Origin: Bernardetia sp.
GTDB taxonomy: Bacteria; Bacteroidota; Bacteroidia; Cytophagales; Bernardetiaceae
Reading direction: 5' to 3'
Length of the DNA stretch: 64,000 nt
Assembly (NCBI RefSeq): GCF_020630935.1
Contig: NZ_JAHDIG010000009.1
Location: 26,453 to 90,452 of the forward strand
The notes below the pieces were generated by a model that saw nothing but the letters and a program-made list of their open reading frames with translations, was not told the DNA's origin and searched no databases. A program made the translations under genes and the position numbers. Below, in pieces: positions 1-9,230 of the stretch (within the stretch, counting starts at the first letter, position 1; every line of letters starts with the position of its first letter).

Positions 1-2851
1 AAACAGTAACTGTTGTGGTAAGCTCTTCTCGGCAGCCTCCTGCATTTTGTGTAAGTAATGTATAAGTAGTTGTTTCTTCTGGCGTAGCTATCGGGTTCGG
101 ACTTCTTGGGTCGCTGAGTCCTGTGGTTGGCGACCAAAGATAATCTGTCCCTCCACTTGCTTGAAGTTGTGCAGATTGCCCTTTACATATCGTTGTACTT
201 GGAGAAATTGCAAAGTCGGCAGGAGCAACTCTAATAGTAAGGAAAGCACTATCTTCTTTTATACAAAGGAACGGATTTCTAGCAGTGAGCTTTACTCTGT
301 AGGTTCCAGCTTCTGTAAATGTAAAAGTATCATCAGTTTGTGTTGAAGTTCCCAAACCTCCAAAATCCCACTCATAGGTAATACCTTCTACACTTTGATT
401 TACAAAATTGACAGTAAGTGGAACACAACCACTAATGTCATCTGCTGTGGTAAAGGCTGCGTCCAACACGCCCAACTCTATCTTAAAAGCTGCATTGTTA
501 CAATTAGAAGAATTATTAGTATTGGAATATGCTCCTGCTGTAGTAAAAAAGCCACTTCCTGTACAAGCACATACAGCTTGGTAGATAGTTCCTGTTTTTT
601 TGTCAAAACGACTTGTTCCTCCATCTACATGTTCTCTGATGTAGTTTGTTCCTCCAAAATAACTACCATACACCAAATCAGTAGCATCTTCGCTCAATAT
701 CATTGTATAGAAATCATTTCCTCCAGAATCAGTAATAGGTTGGATGGCATTGGAAGTAATTGGAAGTCCTGTTACATTTATACCTGTGAGATAAGTAGAT
801 GGTCCTCCACCCGAATAAATATTTGAGCTTCCCCACCCAGCAAGGTAAATATTTCCACAGTCGTTTATCATAAAAGCTGTTGGAGTAATATTTGGTTGAA
901 AGCTACTTCCTCCAATGGTTGTTGCCATCAAGATATTATTCAGATTTGGAGAAATTTTACGTATAAACAATCCCCCTCTATTATTGAAATAAACTCCTTG
1001 CGTTACAGGCTGTGAACCTCTTGTTTGTCCGAATACAAAAACATTGTCATCTAAATCTACATCTACATAGTAGGCTTGATCGAAGGCAGCCGTACCCAAG
1101 TAGCTTGCACCCTGCCACGCAAAGTTAGGTGCATAACGAACAATAAATCCATCAATTTCTCCAGCATAACCCGATTGCATTGTTCCTCCATGAGTAATCA
1201 AATCACTACTTGTCGTTCCTCCCACTACATAAATATTTCCAGTAGAAGAAACTTGAATACCGAAGGCTGCATCTAAATTGTTACCTCCTACATACGTACT
1301 CCAAAGCAGTGAACCAAGATTTGAGTTCAACTTTGCCACTACTCCTTCTTGCCCTCCTTGAAAAGTAGTACGGTGTGCCGAAACCATTGGAAAATCGTTA
1401 GAGTTAGAAGTACTGGCAATATATATGTTGTCTCTACTGTCTAAAATAACCTCGTTACGCACTTCATCTCCATAATTTTTTAAGAGTTGATTATCAACAG
1501 CTCCAGTTCCTCTTCCTATACGCACTGTATTAAGTCCATCGTTTCCACTACCTCCAAGATAGGTTGCACCTGTTAAGGTACTTCCATTAGTTGTAAGCTT
1601 AGCAAGAAAAATATCAGAGCCATTCGGAAACTCATACGCTCCTAATATACTAACATTTGAACCTCCATTAAAAGAATTATCGTACGCATTAGGAGATATA
1701 GGAAAATTACTTGACCCTGTAATACCTAAAATTACAAGCTCGTTGGCAGAATTTACTATCATACTAGAAGGAACATCTGTTTGTCTTCCTCCTAAAAAAG
1801 TAGCATAAAAAAGTCCTGTACCTTGTGCATTAAACTTTAAAATAGAAACATCTACCAACCCATTAAAATCTATATCAAACGCTCCTGCTGTAATAGGAAA
1901 ACCTGCACCAAAAACAGTTCCTCCAGAGTATAGATTTCCAGCATCATCGTAAGTAGCTGTGTTGCCCCAGTTATCTGAATTAGCACCAGAAAAGGTAGAA
2001 AAAATAAGTACGGGGTCTATAATAAGTTCATAATTTTTATTGTAGCCTTTTGGAAATTCGAAGGTAACCTGTGGTACTTTTCCCTTTCCTTTCTTTTGTT
2101 TTAAGACAAATTTTGAAGGAACTTCCACTTTTTTTCCATCAATAATTTGATAACAATACGGAGCTTGCTCCATAATTTCATTGACAGAAGTTTTGATAAT
2201 CAGACGACCGTTTTCTAAACTCACACTTTCTGCGTGTTTATAATTCATTTTTATTTGAGAAGCATCAGCACTAGCAGCGACAATAAAATCGTATTTCAAT
2301 TGCTCTTCTTGTAGGTATAGATGCAAATTTATATTTGGATATAATTCTTGATAGGTCAGTTCTGCATATCCGTTTGCATTACTTGCCCACTTATTAGGGT
2401 CGTTGTCTAAGAAGTAATTAAACTCTGTTTGGTGTTTTTGGGCAGGTAAAATAGTTGGAGAAAGATTAGCATTCTCAAACTCTACTTCAAACGAGTGTGC
2501 TTTTATTTTTCCTACGTGGTCTTTATGTTCGGTTTGGTGGTGTCCGTGTCCATGTTTCAATGCACTTTCATCATAAAATGAATACTGCAACGAGTTTTGG
2601 CGAATAAATAAAAACCCAGCTGGAATAGAAGCTCTATACTTTACTACCTTGTCCCACTGATTTTTATTTTCTATGAATGTAAGAGGAGTTTTTGCATTAG
2701 GTGGCTTTACAACCGACTGTTCATCGTGATTATGGGCTTGTAAAGAAGCCTGTTCAACAAGAGGAGTTGAGAAATTATCTTGCCCAAAAATCTTTTGAGA
2801 GGTCAGAAGCAGCAATACAGGCAAAATAAAGAGAAAAAGATTATTTTTCAT
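1..2851 (-). CDS. Large secreted SBBP/PKD-repeat protein, probable T9SS cargo (3' end outside window)
   Basis: The minus frame is open from an ATG at 2851 to the window edge, about 950 codons without a stop, so the C-terminus is missing. Residues 1-23 form a signal peptide ending IFG, followed by Gln24. Residues about 50-280 look like the N-terminal domain (DUF7948 type) found ahead of SBBP beta-propeller repeats. Residues about 290-780 contain recurring blades built on patterns such as TYLGGSGNDG and NIYVVGGTT. A PKD-like domain follows near residue 800 (YEWDFGG, then GTYRVKLTA), and then a segment GLSDPRSPNP plus TTTYTL that is common just before gliding-motility C-terminal sorting domains. 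By family this is a surface or secreted protein handled by T9SS, but the sorting domain itself is not visible. No partner gene lies immediately upstream. Confidence 0.82.
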   Translation of the reverse strand, partial: MKNNLFLFILPVLLLLTSQKIFGQDNFSTPLVEQASLQAHNHDEQSVVKPPNAKTPLTFIENKNQWDKVVKYRASIPAGFLFIRQNSLQYSFYDESALKHGHGHHQTEHKDHVGKIKAHSFEVEFENANLSPTILPAQKHQTEFNYFLDNDPNKWASNANGYAELTYQELYPNINLHLYLQEEQLKYDFIVAASADASQIKMNYKHAESVSLENGRLIIKTSVNEIMEQAPYCYQIIDGKKVEVPSKFVLKQKKGKGKVPQVTFEFPKGYNKNYELIIDPVLIFSTFSGANSDNWGNTATYDDAGNLYSGGTVFGAGFPITAGAFDIDFNGLVDVSILKFNAQGTGLFYATFLGGRQTDVPSSMIVNSANELVILGITGSSNFPISPNAYDNSFNGGSNVSILGAYEFPNGSDIFLAKLTTNGSTLTGATYLGGSGNDGLNTVRIGRGTGAVDNQLLKNYGDEVRNEVILDSRDNIYIASTSNSNDFPMVSAHRTTFQGGQEGVVAKLNSNLGSLLWSTYVGGNNLDAAFGIQVSSTGNIYVVGGTTSSDLITHGGTMQSGYAGEIDGFIVRYAPNFAWQGASYLGTAAFDQAYYVDVDLDDNVFVFGQTRGSQPVTQGVYFNNRGGLFIRKISPNLNNILMATTIGGSSFQPNITPTAFMINDCGNIYLAGWGSSNIYSGGGPSTYLTGINVTGLPITSNAIQPITDSGGNDFYTMILSEDATDLVYGSYFGGTNYIREHVDGGTSRFDKKTGTIYQAVCACTGSGFFTTAGAYSNTNNSSNCNNAAFKIELGVLDAAFTTADDISGCVPLTVNFVNQSVEGITYEWDFGGLGTSTQTDDTFTFTEAGTYRVKLTARNPFLCIKEDSAFLTIRVAPADFAISPSTTICKGQSAQLQASGGTDYLWSPTTGLSDPRSPNPIATPEETTTYTLLTQNAGGCREELTTTVTV

Positions 2852-3425
2852 TGGTTCAAAGTAATTGAAAGACTTTTTACTCAAAAGTCAAGTAAAAATA
2901 CTATTTTTTATAAAAATTGTTAAATACCTTATTTTTCGTATATCATTTTAAAAAATAACCATTTAATCAATCTTTTGTAGTGAGTTATATTTTCATAGAA
3001 CTTGTTTAAGAATGGTTTTCTAGCGCAAGATTCCATCTTGTGCTTACCGTTTCGTCAGCATATGCTGACAAAAAAGTGCGTCCAAGCAGAATGCTTGAAC
3101 GAGAAATAATAAATAAAATTTACTCTACACTTCATTCAAGCTACTTTTTTCCATTCTTAAACAACTTCATACATAGAAGTCCAATAAAACATTACTTCTT
3201 ATTAAAATAAATAAACTTCAATACACTTTCAAGCGAATCAAATTTTATAAAATCTATAAAATGTAAAAGGACTAGATAGCAAATATAATCAATTTCTGTT
3301 ATGGTTTCTACTCTCAAAATACGTAGAGAATGGTATAATTTTCTCAAAAATAGCTACCTTTAGTCTTTGTTTTTTCTTTGGATAAGTCAATCCTTATCTC
3401 TACCTAAATTCATTTAGAAACAACT
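2852..3425. other. Intergenic region with a 171-bp inverted-repeat element
   Basis: These 574 bases separate two divergent genes. The centre holds the element at 2998-3168 described separately. The flanks are AT-rich and I see no ORF with coding character. A TACCTTTA box near 3356 is an imperfect match to the Bacteroidota -7 consensus and could serve the gene starting at 3426, but this is weak. Confidence 0.5.
2998..3168. repeat. 171-bp MITE-like element, copy 1
   Basis: The ends are 18-bp terminal inverted repeats at 2998-3015 and 3151-3168 that differ at one base (core TTGTTTAAGAATGG). The interior holds three short palindromes: CAAGAT-tcc-ATCTTG, the perfect GTCAGCATATGCTGAC (3054-3069), and CAAGCA-gaa-TGCTTG. 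A diverged copy lies at 50465-50634. ATA flanks both ends, which may be a 3-bp target duplication but could be chance. There is no ORF inside, so if mobile it would depend on a transposase elsewhere. Confidence 0.75.
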
Positions 3426-4436
3426 ATGTCTCTTACTATTCATAAAATCTTCCTTTTTTTCCTCATTATAGGTTTGGTATCTTGTAATAATACATCTACT
3501 ACTGAAACTACTACCTCAACGGAAACAAATAAAGTACAAGATAAGCCTCTTCTTCCTACTCCTTCCTTTAATCAAGACTCAGCCTATCACTACATCGAAG
3601 AACAAGTCGCTTTTGGTGCACGTTACCCAAACAGTGAAGCACACCAAAAGACAGGAGATTATATTATCAATAAACTAAAGAGTTTTGACAAAATCAGTGT
3701 ACAAGTTCAAAACTTTACAGCAGCTTCTTTTGATGGCAAAATGCTCTCTGGAAGAAATATTATTGCGTCTTTCAATCCAGAAATAAAAAGACGTGTTTTG
3801 TTGGCTGCTCACTGGGACACACGTCCGTTTGCAGACCAAGATGAAGAGCGCACAGATGAGCCTATTTTGGGAGCAAACGATGGAGGAAGTGGAACAGGCA
3901 TTTTGTTAGAAATTGCTCGCACATTATCCGTTTCACAAGAACAACCACAAGTAGGAATTGATATGATTTTCTTTGACTTGGAAGATTATGGAGATAATAA
4001 TACTCCAAATTCATACTGTTTGGGTTCACAACATTGGGGGAAAAATAAGATGCCAGCCAACTATTCAGCTTACTACGGAATTTTGTTGGATATGGCAGGA
4101 GCAAAAAACGCTCAATTTGCTCAAGAAGGCTATTCTCTACAAACTGCACCAGCTATTGTATCAAAGGTTTGGAAGATGGCTCACAAAATTGGACATGGTG
4201 CATATTTTCCATTTAAGGAAGCTCCAGCCATTACAGACGACCACGTTTATGTAAACCAACTCACAAATATTCCAATGATTGACATTATCGAATATTCAAC
4301 AGAAGGAAAAGGCTATTTTGGAAAATATTGGCATACACACGACGACAATATGGATATTATTGGAAAAGAAACCCTAAAAGCTGTCGGACAAACAGTAACA
4401 CACGTAATTTACAATGAAGAGTATCAAGGACAGTAG
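3426..4436 (+). CDS. Glutaminyl-peptide cyclotransferase-like lipoprotein (M28 fold)
   Basis: This 336-residue protein has a lipoprotein signal with lipobox LVSC, lipidated Cys20, followed by a Ser/Thr-rich linker. The M28-type catalytic domain shows HWDTRPFAD (residues 129-137), GANDGGSG with Asp152, FFDLEDYG with Glu186, and DDHVYVN with His273. This arrangement fits the single-zinc glutaminyl cyclases of Bacteroidota, which convert N-terminal Gln of exported proteins to pyroglutamate, rather than a two-zinc aminopeptidase. It would act in the periplasm or on the outer-membrane lipid face. It stands alone, convergent with the hypothetical gene at 4488. Six proteins in this window are predicted to expose N-terminal Gln, which supports the cyclase reading. 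An M28 aminopeptidase is the alternative. Confidence 0.85.
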   Translation: MSLTIHKIFLFFLIIGLVSCNNTSTTETTTSTETNKVQDKPLLPTPSFNQDSAYHYIEEQVAFGARYPNSEAHQKTGDYIINKLKSFDKISVQVQNFTAASFDGKMLSGRNIIASFNPEIKRRVLLAAHWDTRPFADQDEERTDEPILGANDGGSGTGILLEIARTLSVSQEQPQVGIDMIFFDLEDYGDNNTPNSYCLGSQHWGKNKMPANYSAYYGILLDMAGAKNAQFAQEGYSLQTAPAIVSKVWKMAHKIGHGAYFPFKEAPAITDDHVYVNQLTNIPMIDIIEYSTEGKGYFGKYWHTHDDNMDIIGKETLKAVGQTVTHVIYNEEYQGQ

Positions 4437-4487
4437 TTTCCTTTTTAGAATATAATCTTATGCAAAAAATACTGTCAGTCTCATATT

Positions 4488-5093
4488 CTATTGTACTCTA
4501 ATTGTCTTCTTTTCATCACCAAAGTCATAGAAAACAAAGCTAGAGTATTGTTGTATTTTAGATAATAGTTTTCCTACATTAGATTCTTTGTAGGGTGACC
4601 ATTTTTCACCTATTACAACTTGATTTTCTATATTGGCAATAAAGTAATAGTTTGTTCCATCAAGTCCCATAGTGGTTCTGTCAGTGTCTTTTGCTTCTTT
4701 TACTGCCTTAGTAATGCTACTAATGAGATAGTTCAGTGATGCTACATCGATGTTTTCTCCAGCTCTCTTTACTATGTCTGTTTTGCATGTTTTGGGGTTT
4801 AGATTATCAGCTATGCTTGTTTTGGTAATTCCATCTTTATCAATTTTTAGATAAAAATAATATTCAAATGATGGCATAACAAACAGTGCTACTTCATTAT
4901 TGCTTGGTAAAGCTACGTTCATGCGATGAATTATTTTCCAAACGTATTTGCTTTTACAAACTGTTAGGCAAGCACTATCAGCAATAGCATCTTTATAGTC
5001 CTTGTAGGATACTTTCATCAATTCTTCATTATAAGATTCACTATGCTCTTCAACTCTTTTTTTGTAATACTCTCTATACTGTTCTAAATCCAT
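4488..5093 (-). CDS. Hypothetical protein, 201 aa
   Basis: I do not recognise this protein. It starts at an ATG at 5093 and has no signal peptide or membrane segment. The N-terminal 40 residues are highly charged and helical (MDLEQYREYYKKRVEEH). The rest alternates strands and helices, with two Cys residues near 42-46 (CLTVC) and a hydrophobic stretch around VALFVMPSFEYYFYL. The soluble alpha/beta character suggests a cytoplasmic protein. It lies 51 bp downstream of the cytochrome gene on the same strand, so the two may be co-transcribed. It converges on the glutaminyl cyclase gene. Confidence 0.6.
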   Translation of the reverse strand: MDLEQYREYYKKRVEEHSESYNEELMKVSYKDYKDAIADSACLTVCKSKYVWKIIHRMNVALPSNNEVALFVMPSFEYYFYLKIDKDGITKTSIADNLNPKTCKTDIVKRAGENIDVASLNYLISSITKAVKEAKDTDRTTMGLDGTNYYFIANIENQVVIGEKWSPYKESNVGKLLSKIQQYSSFVFYDFGDEKKTIRVQ

Positions 5094-5144
5094 AATTTAT
5101 AGTATTTTGATAAAGTTTAAATAATCACAGATAAATCGTACTGT

Positions 5145-5648
5145 TTAGTTCAATTCAACATACACCTTTTCCCCAGAGCGATACTTGATGTAAAATAAAA
5201 TAGATTTAAGCTGTTCATCATCAAAAAAATCGTGATTAGGCATAAACTGTCCATATTCTTCATACATTTCTTGGGCATACTTATTTTTGTTGATGATTTG
5301 TTCTGGATATTTAATAAACTCTATCAGTTGCTCTTCACTCTCCCAACGCTCTGAAACTCCTGCAAGTGCAGAACCTACAACTTTTTTGTTCAGCGCATGA
5401 CATTGAGCGCAGTTTCCTTCGAAGAGTTCTTTTCCGATTTTCACAATTTCTTCTTGTTGAATATTTAGAGAGTCAAATACTAATATTTCTCCATCTATTC
5501 CTGTTGGAACTGTACCACAATACCACCCTTTTACTTCTTCCTCTTTTTCAATCCACATTTTTTCATCAAAAAATATTTTACTCAAGGAAAGAATAATTAT
5601 AGTTCCAATCGTAATAATAAAAATATAAAGACTTGTACTATTATTCAT
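5145..5648 (-). CDS. Membrane-anchored c-type cytochrome
   Basis: The 167-residue product has one N-terminal membrane helix (about residues 7-24), which would anchor it in the inner membrane with the haem domain in the periplasm. The haem-binding motif is CAQCH (Cys80, Cys83, His84). Met136 in QFMPNHDFF is the likely sixth ligand, and the last helix (QLKSILFYIKYRS) is typical of a class I cytochrome c fold. It is a single-haem electron carrier; the redox partner is not in the window. The segment KGWYCGTVPTG contains one further Cys of unknown role. It may form an operon with the hypothetical gene at 4488. Confidence 0.85.
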   Translation of the reverse strand: MNNSTSLYIFIITIGTIIILSLSKIFFDEKMWIEKEEEVKGWYCGTVPTGIDGEILVFDSLNIQQEEIVKIGKELFEGNCAQCHALNKKVVGSALAGVSERWESEEQLIEFIKYPEQIINKNKYAQEMYEEYGQFMPNHDFFDDEQLKSILFYIKYRSGEKVYVELN

Positions 5649-5832
5649 TTTTTTGAAGTTTAAAAAGTCTATTAAAATAGAATTTATACAATTTACCTAA
5701 TAATTTGCACAAAACTTTGCTTTCCTATCAATTCTTTATTCAGTAGATATTCAAATTTTCGTATCTTTTCCTTCCAAATCAAAACAGGTTGAAAATCGTC
5801 TGTACTATTCATTTTTAATTGTTCATTTTTCC

Positions 5833-8388
5833 ATGCCTAGTTCATCGCTCGTTACTCGTGTTGCCTACATTAGAGATTATTACAGAGAATTTCGTTACAA
5901 ACAACTCCTCACGGATAGTCGTAAGCTCGGTATTGCTCACGATACAGTATTTTTTGCCATCAAAGGAAAACGCCAAGACGGACATAGTTTTATCAAAAAA
6001 CTCTATGACAAAGGTGTTCGCTATTTTGTAATTGAAGACGAAGAGGCAGCACTAAGAGGCTTCCAAAATGAAGAGGAAGCCAATGGAGCAAAATTTTTAC
6101 TTGTAGATAGTAGTATTCGAACTTTACAAGCTCTAGCAGCTCACCATAGAAGCCAATTTAAACTTCCTGTTATCGGAATTACAGGTAGTAATGGAAAAAC
6201 GATTATTAAAGAATGGCTCTCACAGCTTTTGGCAGATAGTTTTCAGATTATCAAAAGTCCGAAGAGTTATAACTCTCAAATTGGTGTTCCACTTTCTGTA
6301 TGGGAACTTTCGGAAGAACACACTCTTGCTATTTTTGAAGCTGGTATTTCGCAGCCCAACGAAATGGAGCATTTAGAAAAAATAATTCAACCCAACATCG
6401 GTATTTTTACAAATTTGGGTAGCGCACACGACGAAGGTTTTGAAAGTAGATTACAAAAAGCACAGGAAAAAGCCAAGCTCTTCGAAAACTGCAAGTTTTT
6501 GATATCAAGAGATATTTATTCTGCTGTCAATACGGCAATTTTAGATTTAAAGGAAAGAGAAGGCGACCCTCATTTTTTTGGTTGGACAACACAAGACGTA
6601 GCCATCTATCCTTCGGCTGTCGATATGCGCTATCTTGACCCTAATGTAGGAGGTGTAAATGTAGGACTGTATGACCCACATACCGACCAAAAACTCAATT
6701 TTTATCTTCCTTTTTCCAATCCTGCACACGTAGAAAACTGTCTGCACTGTATCGTAACGATGCTACTCTTTGAATATAAGGAAAAAGAAATACAGGAGCG
6801 AATCAATAAGCTCAAAGCCGTAGAAATGCGCCTTGAACTTAAACAAGGACTTTTTAATTGTAGTCTTATAGATGATACATATAACAACGATTTTGCAGGA
6901 CTAAATGTAGCCTTAGATTTTCTTTTACAGCAGAGCAACAAGCCTAAAAGAACAGTTATTTTGTCGGATATGCCAGAGGAAAACCAAGAAGGTTTGTATG
7001 AGAGAATATTTCAACTCTTTGCAAAAAAAGGAGTAGAAAGAGTGATTGCGATTGGAGAAAATATCAAAAAAATGGTTCTTCCAGATACAGAAATGCTCAT
7101 TGATACAGAATTTTTTGCGACTACAGAAGATTTTTTGAGTGATTTTGCTGATGGAGATGTTCGTTTTGGAAATGAAGCTATTTTGATAAAAGGCGCAAGG
7201 CGTTTTGAATTTGAAAAAATTGTAGAAGCTCTAGAACTTAAAGTACATGGAACAAAGCTAGAAATCAACCTTAATAATTTAGCACATAATTTAGATTATT
7301 TCCGTTCACTTATTTCTCCTAGAACAAGAGTTATGGCAATGGTAAAAGCATTTGGCTATGGAAGTGGAACAAATTTCGAAATTGCTCACCTTTTGCAATA
7401 CCACAGAGTAGATTATTTAGCTGTGGCGTATGTAGATGAAGGTATTGCTCTTAGAAATGAAGGCATCCGAACGCCGATTATGGTAATGAATCCAGCCGTA
7501 GATAACTTTGAAAAAATGTTTGTGCATAATCTTGAACCTGAAATTTATAGCGTCGAAACGCTAAAAAGATATGTAGAATATGCCAAACAGAAAACGTATG
7601 AACTCAACCTTGCCGATTTTGGAGCAGATGTAAAAGACGTGTTCAAAATTCATTTGAAATTAGATACTGGAATGAATCGTTTGGGTTTTTCTACAAGTGA
7701 CTTGCCTACCCTAATAAGTTTGGTAGAATCTGTAGGAGAATCTTTAGAAGTGGCGAGCGTCTTTACGCATCTTGCAGCAGCAGACGACGAAGCGATGGAC
7801 GATTTTTCTCGCCAACAAATTCAAGAATTTGAAGAGTGGGCAGCCGAACTAGAAAATCAGTTGGGGTATTCTTTCCTTCGCCACGCTGTCAATTCGGCTG
7901 GAATTATTCGTTTTAAAGAAGCTCATTTTGAGATGGTGCGATTAGGTTTGGGACTTTATGGCGTAGATGCTTCTAGTACTTCACAACATCATTTACTACC
8001 TATAAGTGCGCTGAAAGCTACTATTTCACAGATAAAGGAAATTAATCCAGAGGAAAGTGTGGGCTATTCAAGAAAGGGAAAAGTAGAGCGTCCTTCCAAA
8101 ATTGCGACGATTGCCATTGGTTATGCTGATGGCTATGACAGGCGTTTTGGAAATGGTGTAGGGAAAGTTTACTTGCACGGCGAACTTGCCCCAACCATAG
8201 GAAATATTTGTATGGATATGTGTATGATTGATGTTACTGACATTGAAGATGCAAAAGAAGGCGATGAAGTAATTATTTTTGGAGAATATCCTACCGTTTC
8301 TGACCTTGCTGAAACTATTGGCACAATTCCGTATGAGATTCTAACTAATGTAAGTGAGCGTGTGAAGCGTATTTTTTATGCAGACTAG
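5833..8388 (+). CDS. murF-alr: Bifunctional MurF D-Ala-D-Ala ligase / alanine racemase
   Basis: The 851-residue protein is a natural fusion. Residues about 1-465 are a MurF-type ligase that adds D-Ala-D-Ala to UDP-MurNAc-tripeptide; the ATP loop is GITGSNGKT (residues 115-123), followed by central ligase features such as SYNSQIGVP. Residues about 475-851 are a PLP-dependent alanine racemase that makes the D-Ala; the PLP lysine is Lys505 in MVKAFGYG, and VGYSRKGK carries the catalytic Tyr region, with IAIGYADGYDRRFGNG after it. The fusion is known in Bacteroidota and couples supply of D-Ala to its use in peptidoglycan precursors. The MurF half is less conserved than in stand-alone enzymes, and in some fusions only one half has been shown active, so ligase activity is inferred. 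Confidence 0.95.
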   Translation: MPSSSLVTRVAYIRDYYREFRYKQLLTDSRKLGIAHDTVFFAIKGKRQDGHSFIKKLYDKGVRYFVIEDEEAALRGFQNEEEANGAKFLLVDSSIRTLQALAAHHRSQFKLPVIGITGSNGKTIIKEWLSQLLADSFQIIKSPKSYNSQIGVPLSVWELSEEHTLAIFEAGISQPNEMEHLEKIIQPNIGIFTNLGSAHDEGFESRLQKAQEKAKLFENCKFLISRDIYSAVNTAILDLKEREGDPHFFGWTTQDVAIYPSAVDMRYLDPNVGGVNVGLYDPHTDQKLNFYLPFSNPAHVENCLHCIVTMLLFEYKEKEIQERINKLKAVEMRLELKQGLFNCSLIDDTYNNDFAGLNVALDFLLQQSNKPKRTVILSDMPEENQEGLYERIFQLFAKKGVERVIAIGENIKKMVLPDTEMLIDTEFFATTEDFLSDFADGDVRFGNEAILIKGARRFEFEKIVEALELKVHGTKLEINLNNLAHNLDYFRSLISPRTRVMAMVKAFGYGSGTNFEIAHLLQYHRVDYLAVAYVDEGIALRNEGIRTPIMVMNPAVDNFEKMFVHNLEPEIYSVETLKRYVEYAKQKTYELNLADFGADVKDVFKIHLKLDTGMNRLGFSTSDLPTLISLVESVGESLEVASVFTHLAAADDEAMDDFSRQQIQEFEEWAAELENQLGYSFLRHAVNSAGIIRFKEAHFEMVRLGLGLYGVDASSTSQHHLLPISALKATISQIKEINPEESVGYSRKGKVERPSKIATIAIGYADGYDRRFGNGVGKVYLHGELAPTIGNICMDMCMIDVTDIEDAKEGDEVIIFGEYPTVSDLAETIGTIPYEILTNVSERVKRIFYAD

Positions 8389-8435
8389 GAATCAGTTAGC
8401 AGTAAACAGTTGCCAGTAATCAGTCAAATTCATAA

Positions 8436-9221
8436 ATGAAAAAATATGTATTTCTAGTGTTAGCCTCTCTACTTTTTAGTTGTAGTCAGTCTAATCACCA
8501 ACTTAGCGAGAGAAAAGAAAAAGAAATTAATCCTTTGGATTATACTAACCCTCAATTAGATTCTATCAATGATTATTTTAAGGATTCTATATTCAGTTTC
8601 TTTGACAAAAAAGAACCTCAAAAAGACACCACTCTACATTTCGGTTGGACAACAGTAGATTTTTTCTCTAAAAAAGATAGATTTCCTTCTTTCTTTACCT
8701 TTTTTCATAGAGTGAACGGCTCTAAAGAACCGTATTTGTATATAGCTTGCAAAGTAAATCAAAAGTATGAGGTCGTAAACCAAGTCGATTATGATGAAAT
8801 GATGTATGTTCAATCCATATATTTGGAGGATGTTAATTTTGATAGTATAAATGACCTTGTTATAAAATCACATTATCATGCTTCAAGTAGGATTGTCTTT
8901 CGTTATGATTTGATTCTGACCTCTGATTTTCAAACTACTGCATACTTGCAAGGTACAGATTCCTTATACATCAATCCTAAGAAAAAAGAAATAATAACTT
9001 TTGGTGATGGAGGCGTTTTTGGTCCTCACGATAAAAACTTTTATAAGTGGCAAGATGATTCTCTTACTTTGGTGCGTTACTGGACTGCATCTACTGATAT
9101 AATTGGTACTAGAACAACAGAAAAATTTGCTATCAAGAATGGAGAGCCTGTAAGAACAAGCTATGATACTATGCATGTTGAAGAATCTGATATGGATTCT
9201 ATTTGGTATGCTATTGATTAA
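8436..9221 (+). CDS. Hypothetical lipoprotein, 261 aa
   Basis: The start is followed by a short lipoprotein signal with lipobox LFSC and lipidated Cys16, so the product is predicted to sit in the periplasm or outer membrane. The rest is soluble, rich in aromatic and acidic residues, with no motif I can assign; segments such as VNFDSINDLVIKSHYH suggest a beta-rich repeat-type domain. It lies 47 bp after murF-alr and 9 bp before the Crp-like gene, so co-transcription with the latter is likely. The 35-bp gap before it carries several CAGT repeats without clear meaning. Confidence 0.65.
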   Translation: MKKYVFLVLASLLFSCSQSNHQLSERKEKEINPLDYTNPQLDSINDYFKDSIFSFFDKKEPQKDTTLHFGWTTVDFFSKKDRFPSFFTFFHRVNGSKEPYLYIACKVNQKYEVVNQVDYDEMMYVQSIYLEDVNFDSINDLVIKSHYHASSRIVFRYDLILTSDFQTTAYLQGTDSLYINPKKKEIITFGDGGVFGPHDKNFYKWQDDSLTLVRYWTASTDIIGTRTTEKFAIKNGEPVRTSYDTMHVEESDMDSIWYAID

Positions 9222-9230
9222 AAAATAAAA

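Noticed and set aside
161..1276. Three plus-strand ORFs within the first 1.3 kb
   Set aside because: They are antisense to the long minus-strand SBBP/PKD frame, which has clear domain content; their Cys/Ser-rich composition is typical of reverse shadows.
2995..3171. ATA as target duplication of the 171-bp element
   Set aside because: Three AT bases in AT-rich DNA are too likely by chance; mentioned only as possible.
4441..4495. AGAATAT/ATATTCT inverted repeat between two convergent genes
   Set aside because: The arms are short, AT-rich and about 30 bases apart, with no good T-run; not convincing as a terminator.
8389..8430. CAGT-rich short repeats between murF-alr and the lipoprotein gene
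   Set aside because: Too short and irregular for an array or operator; no second locus in the window.
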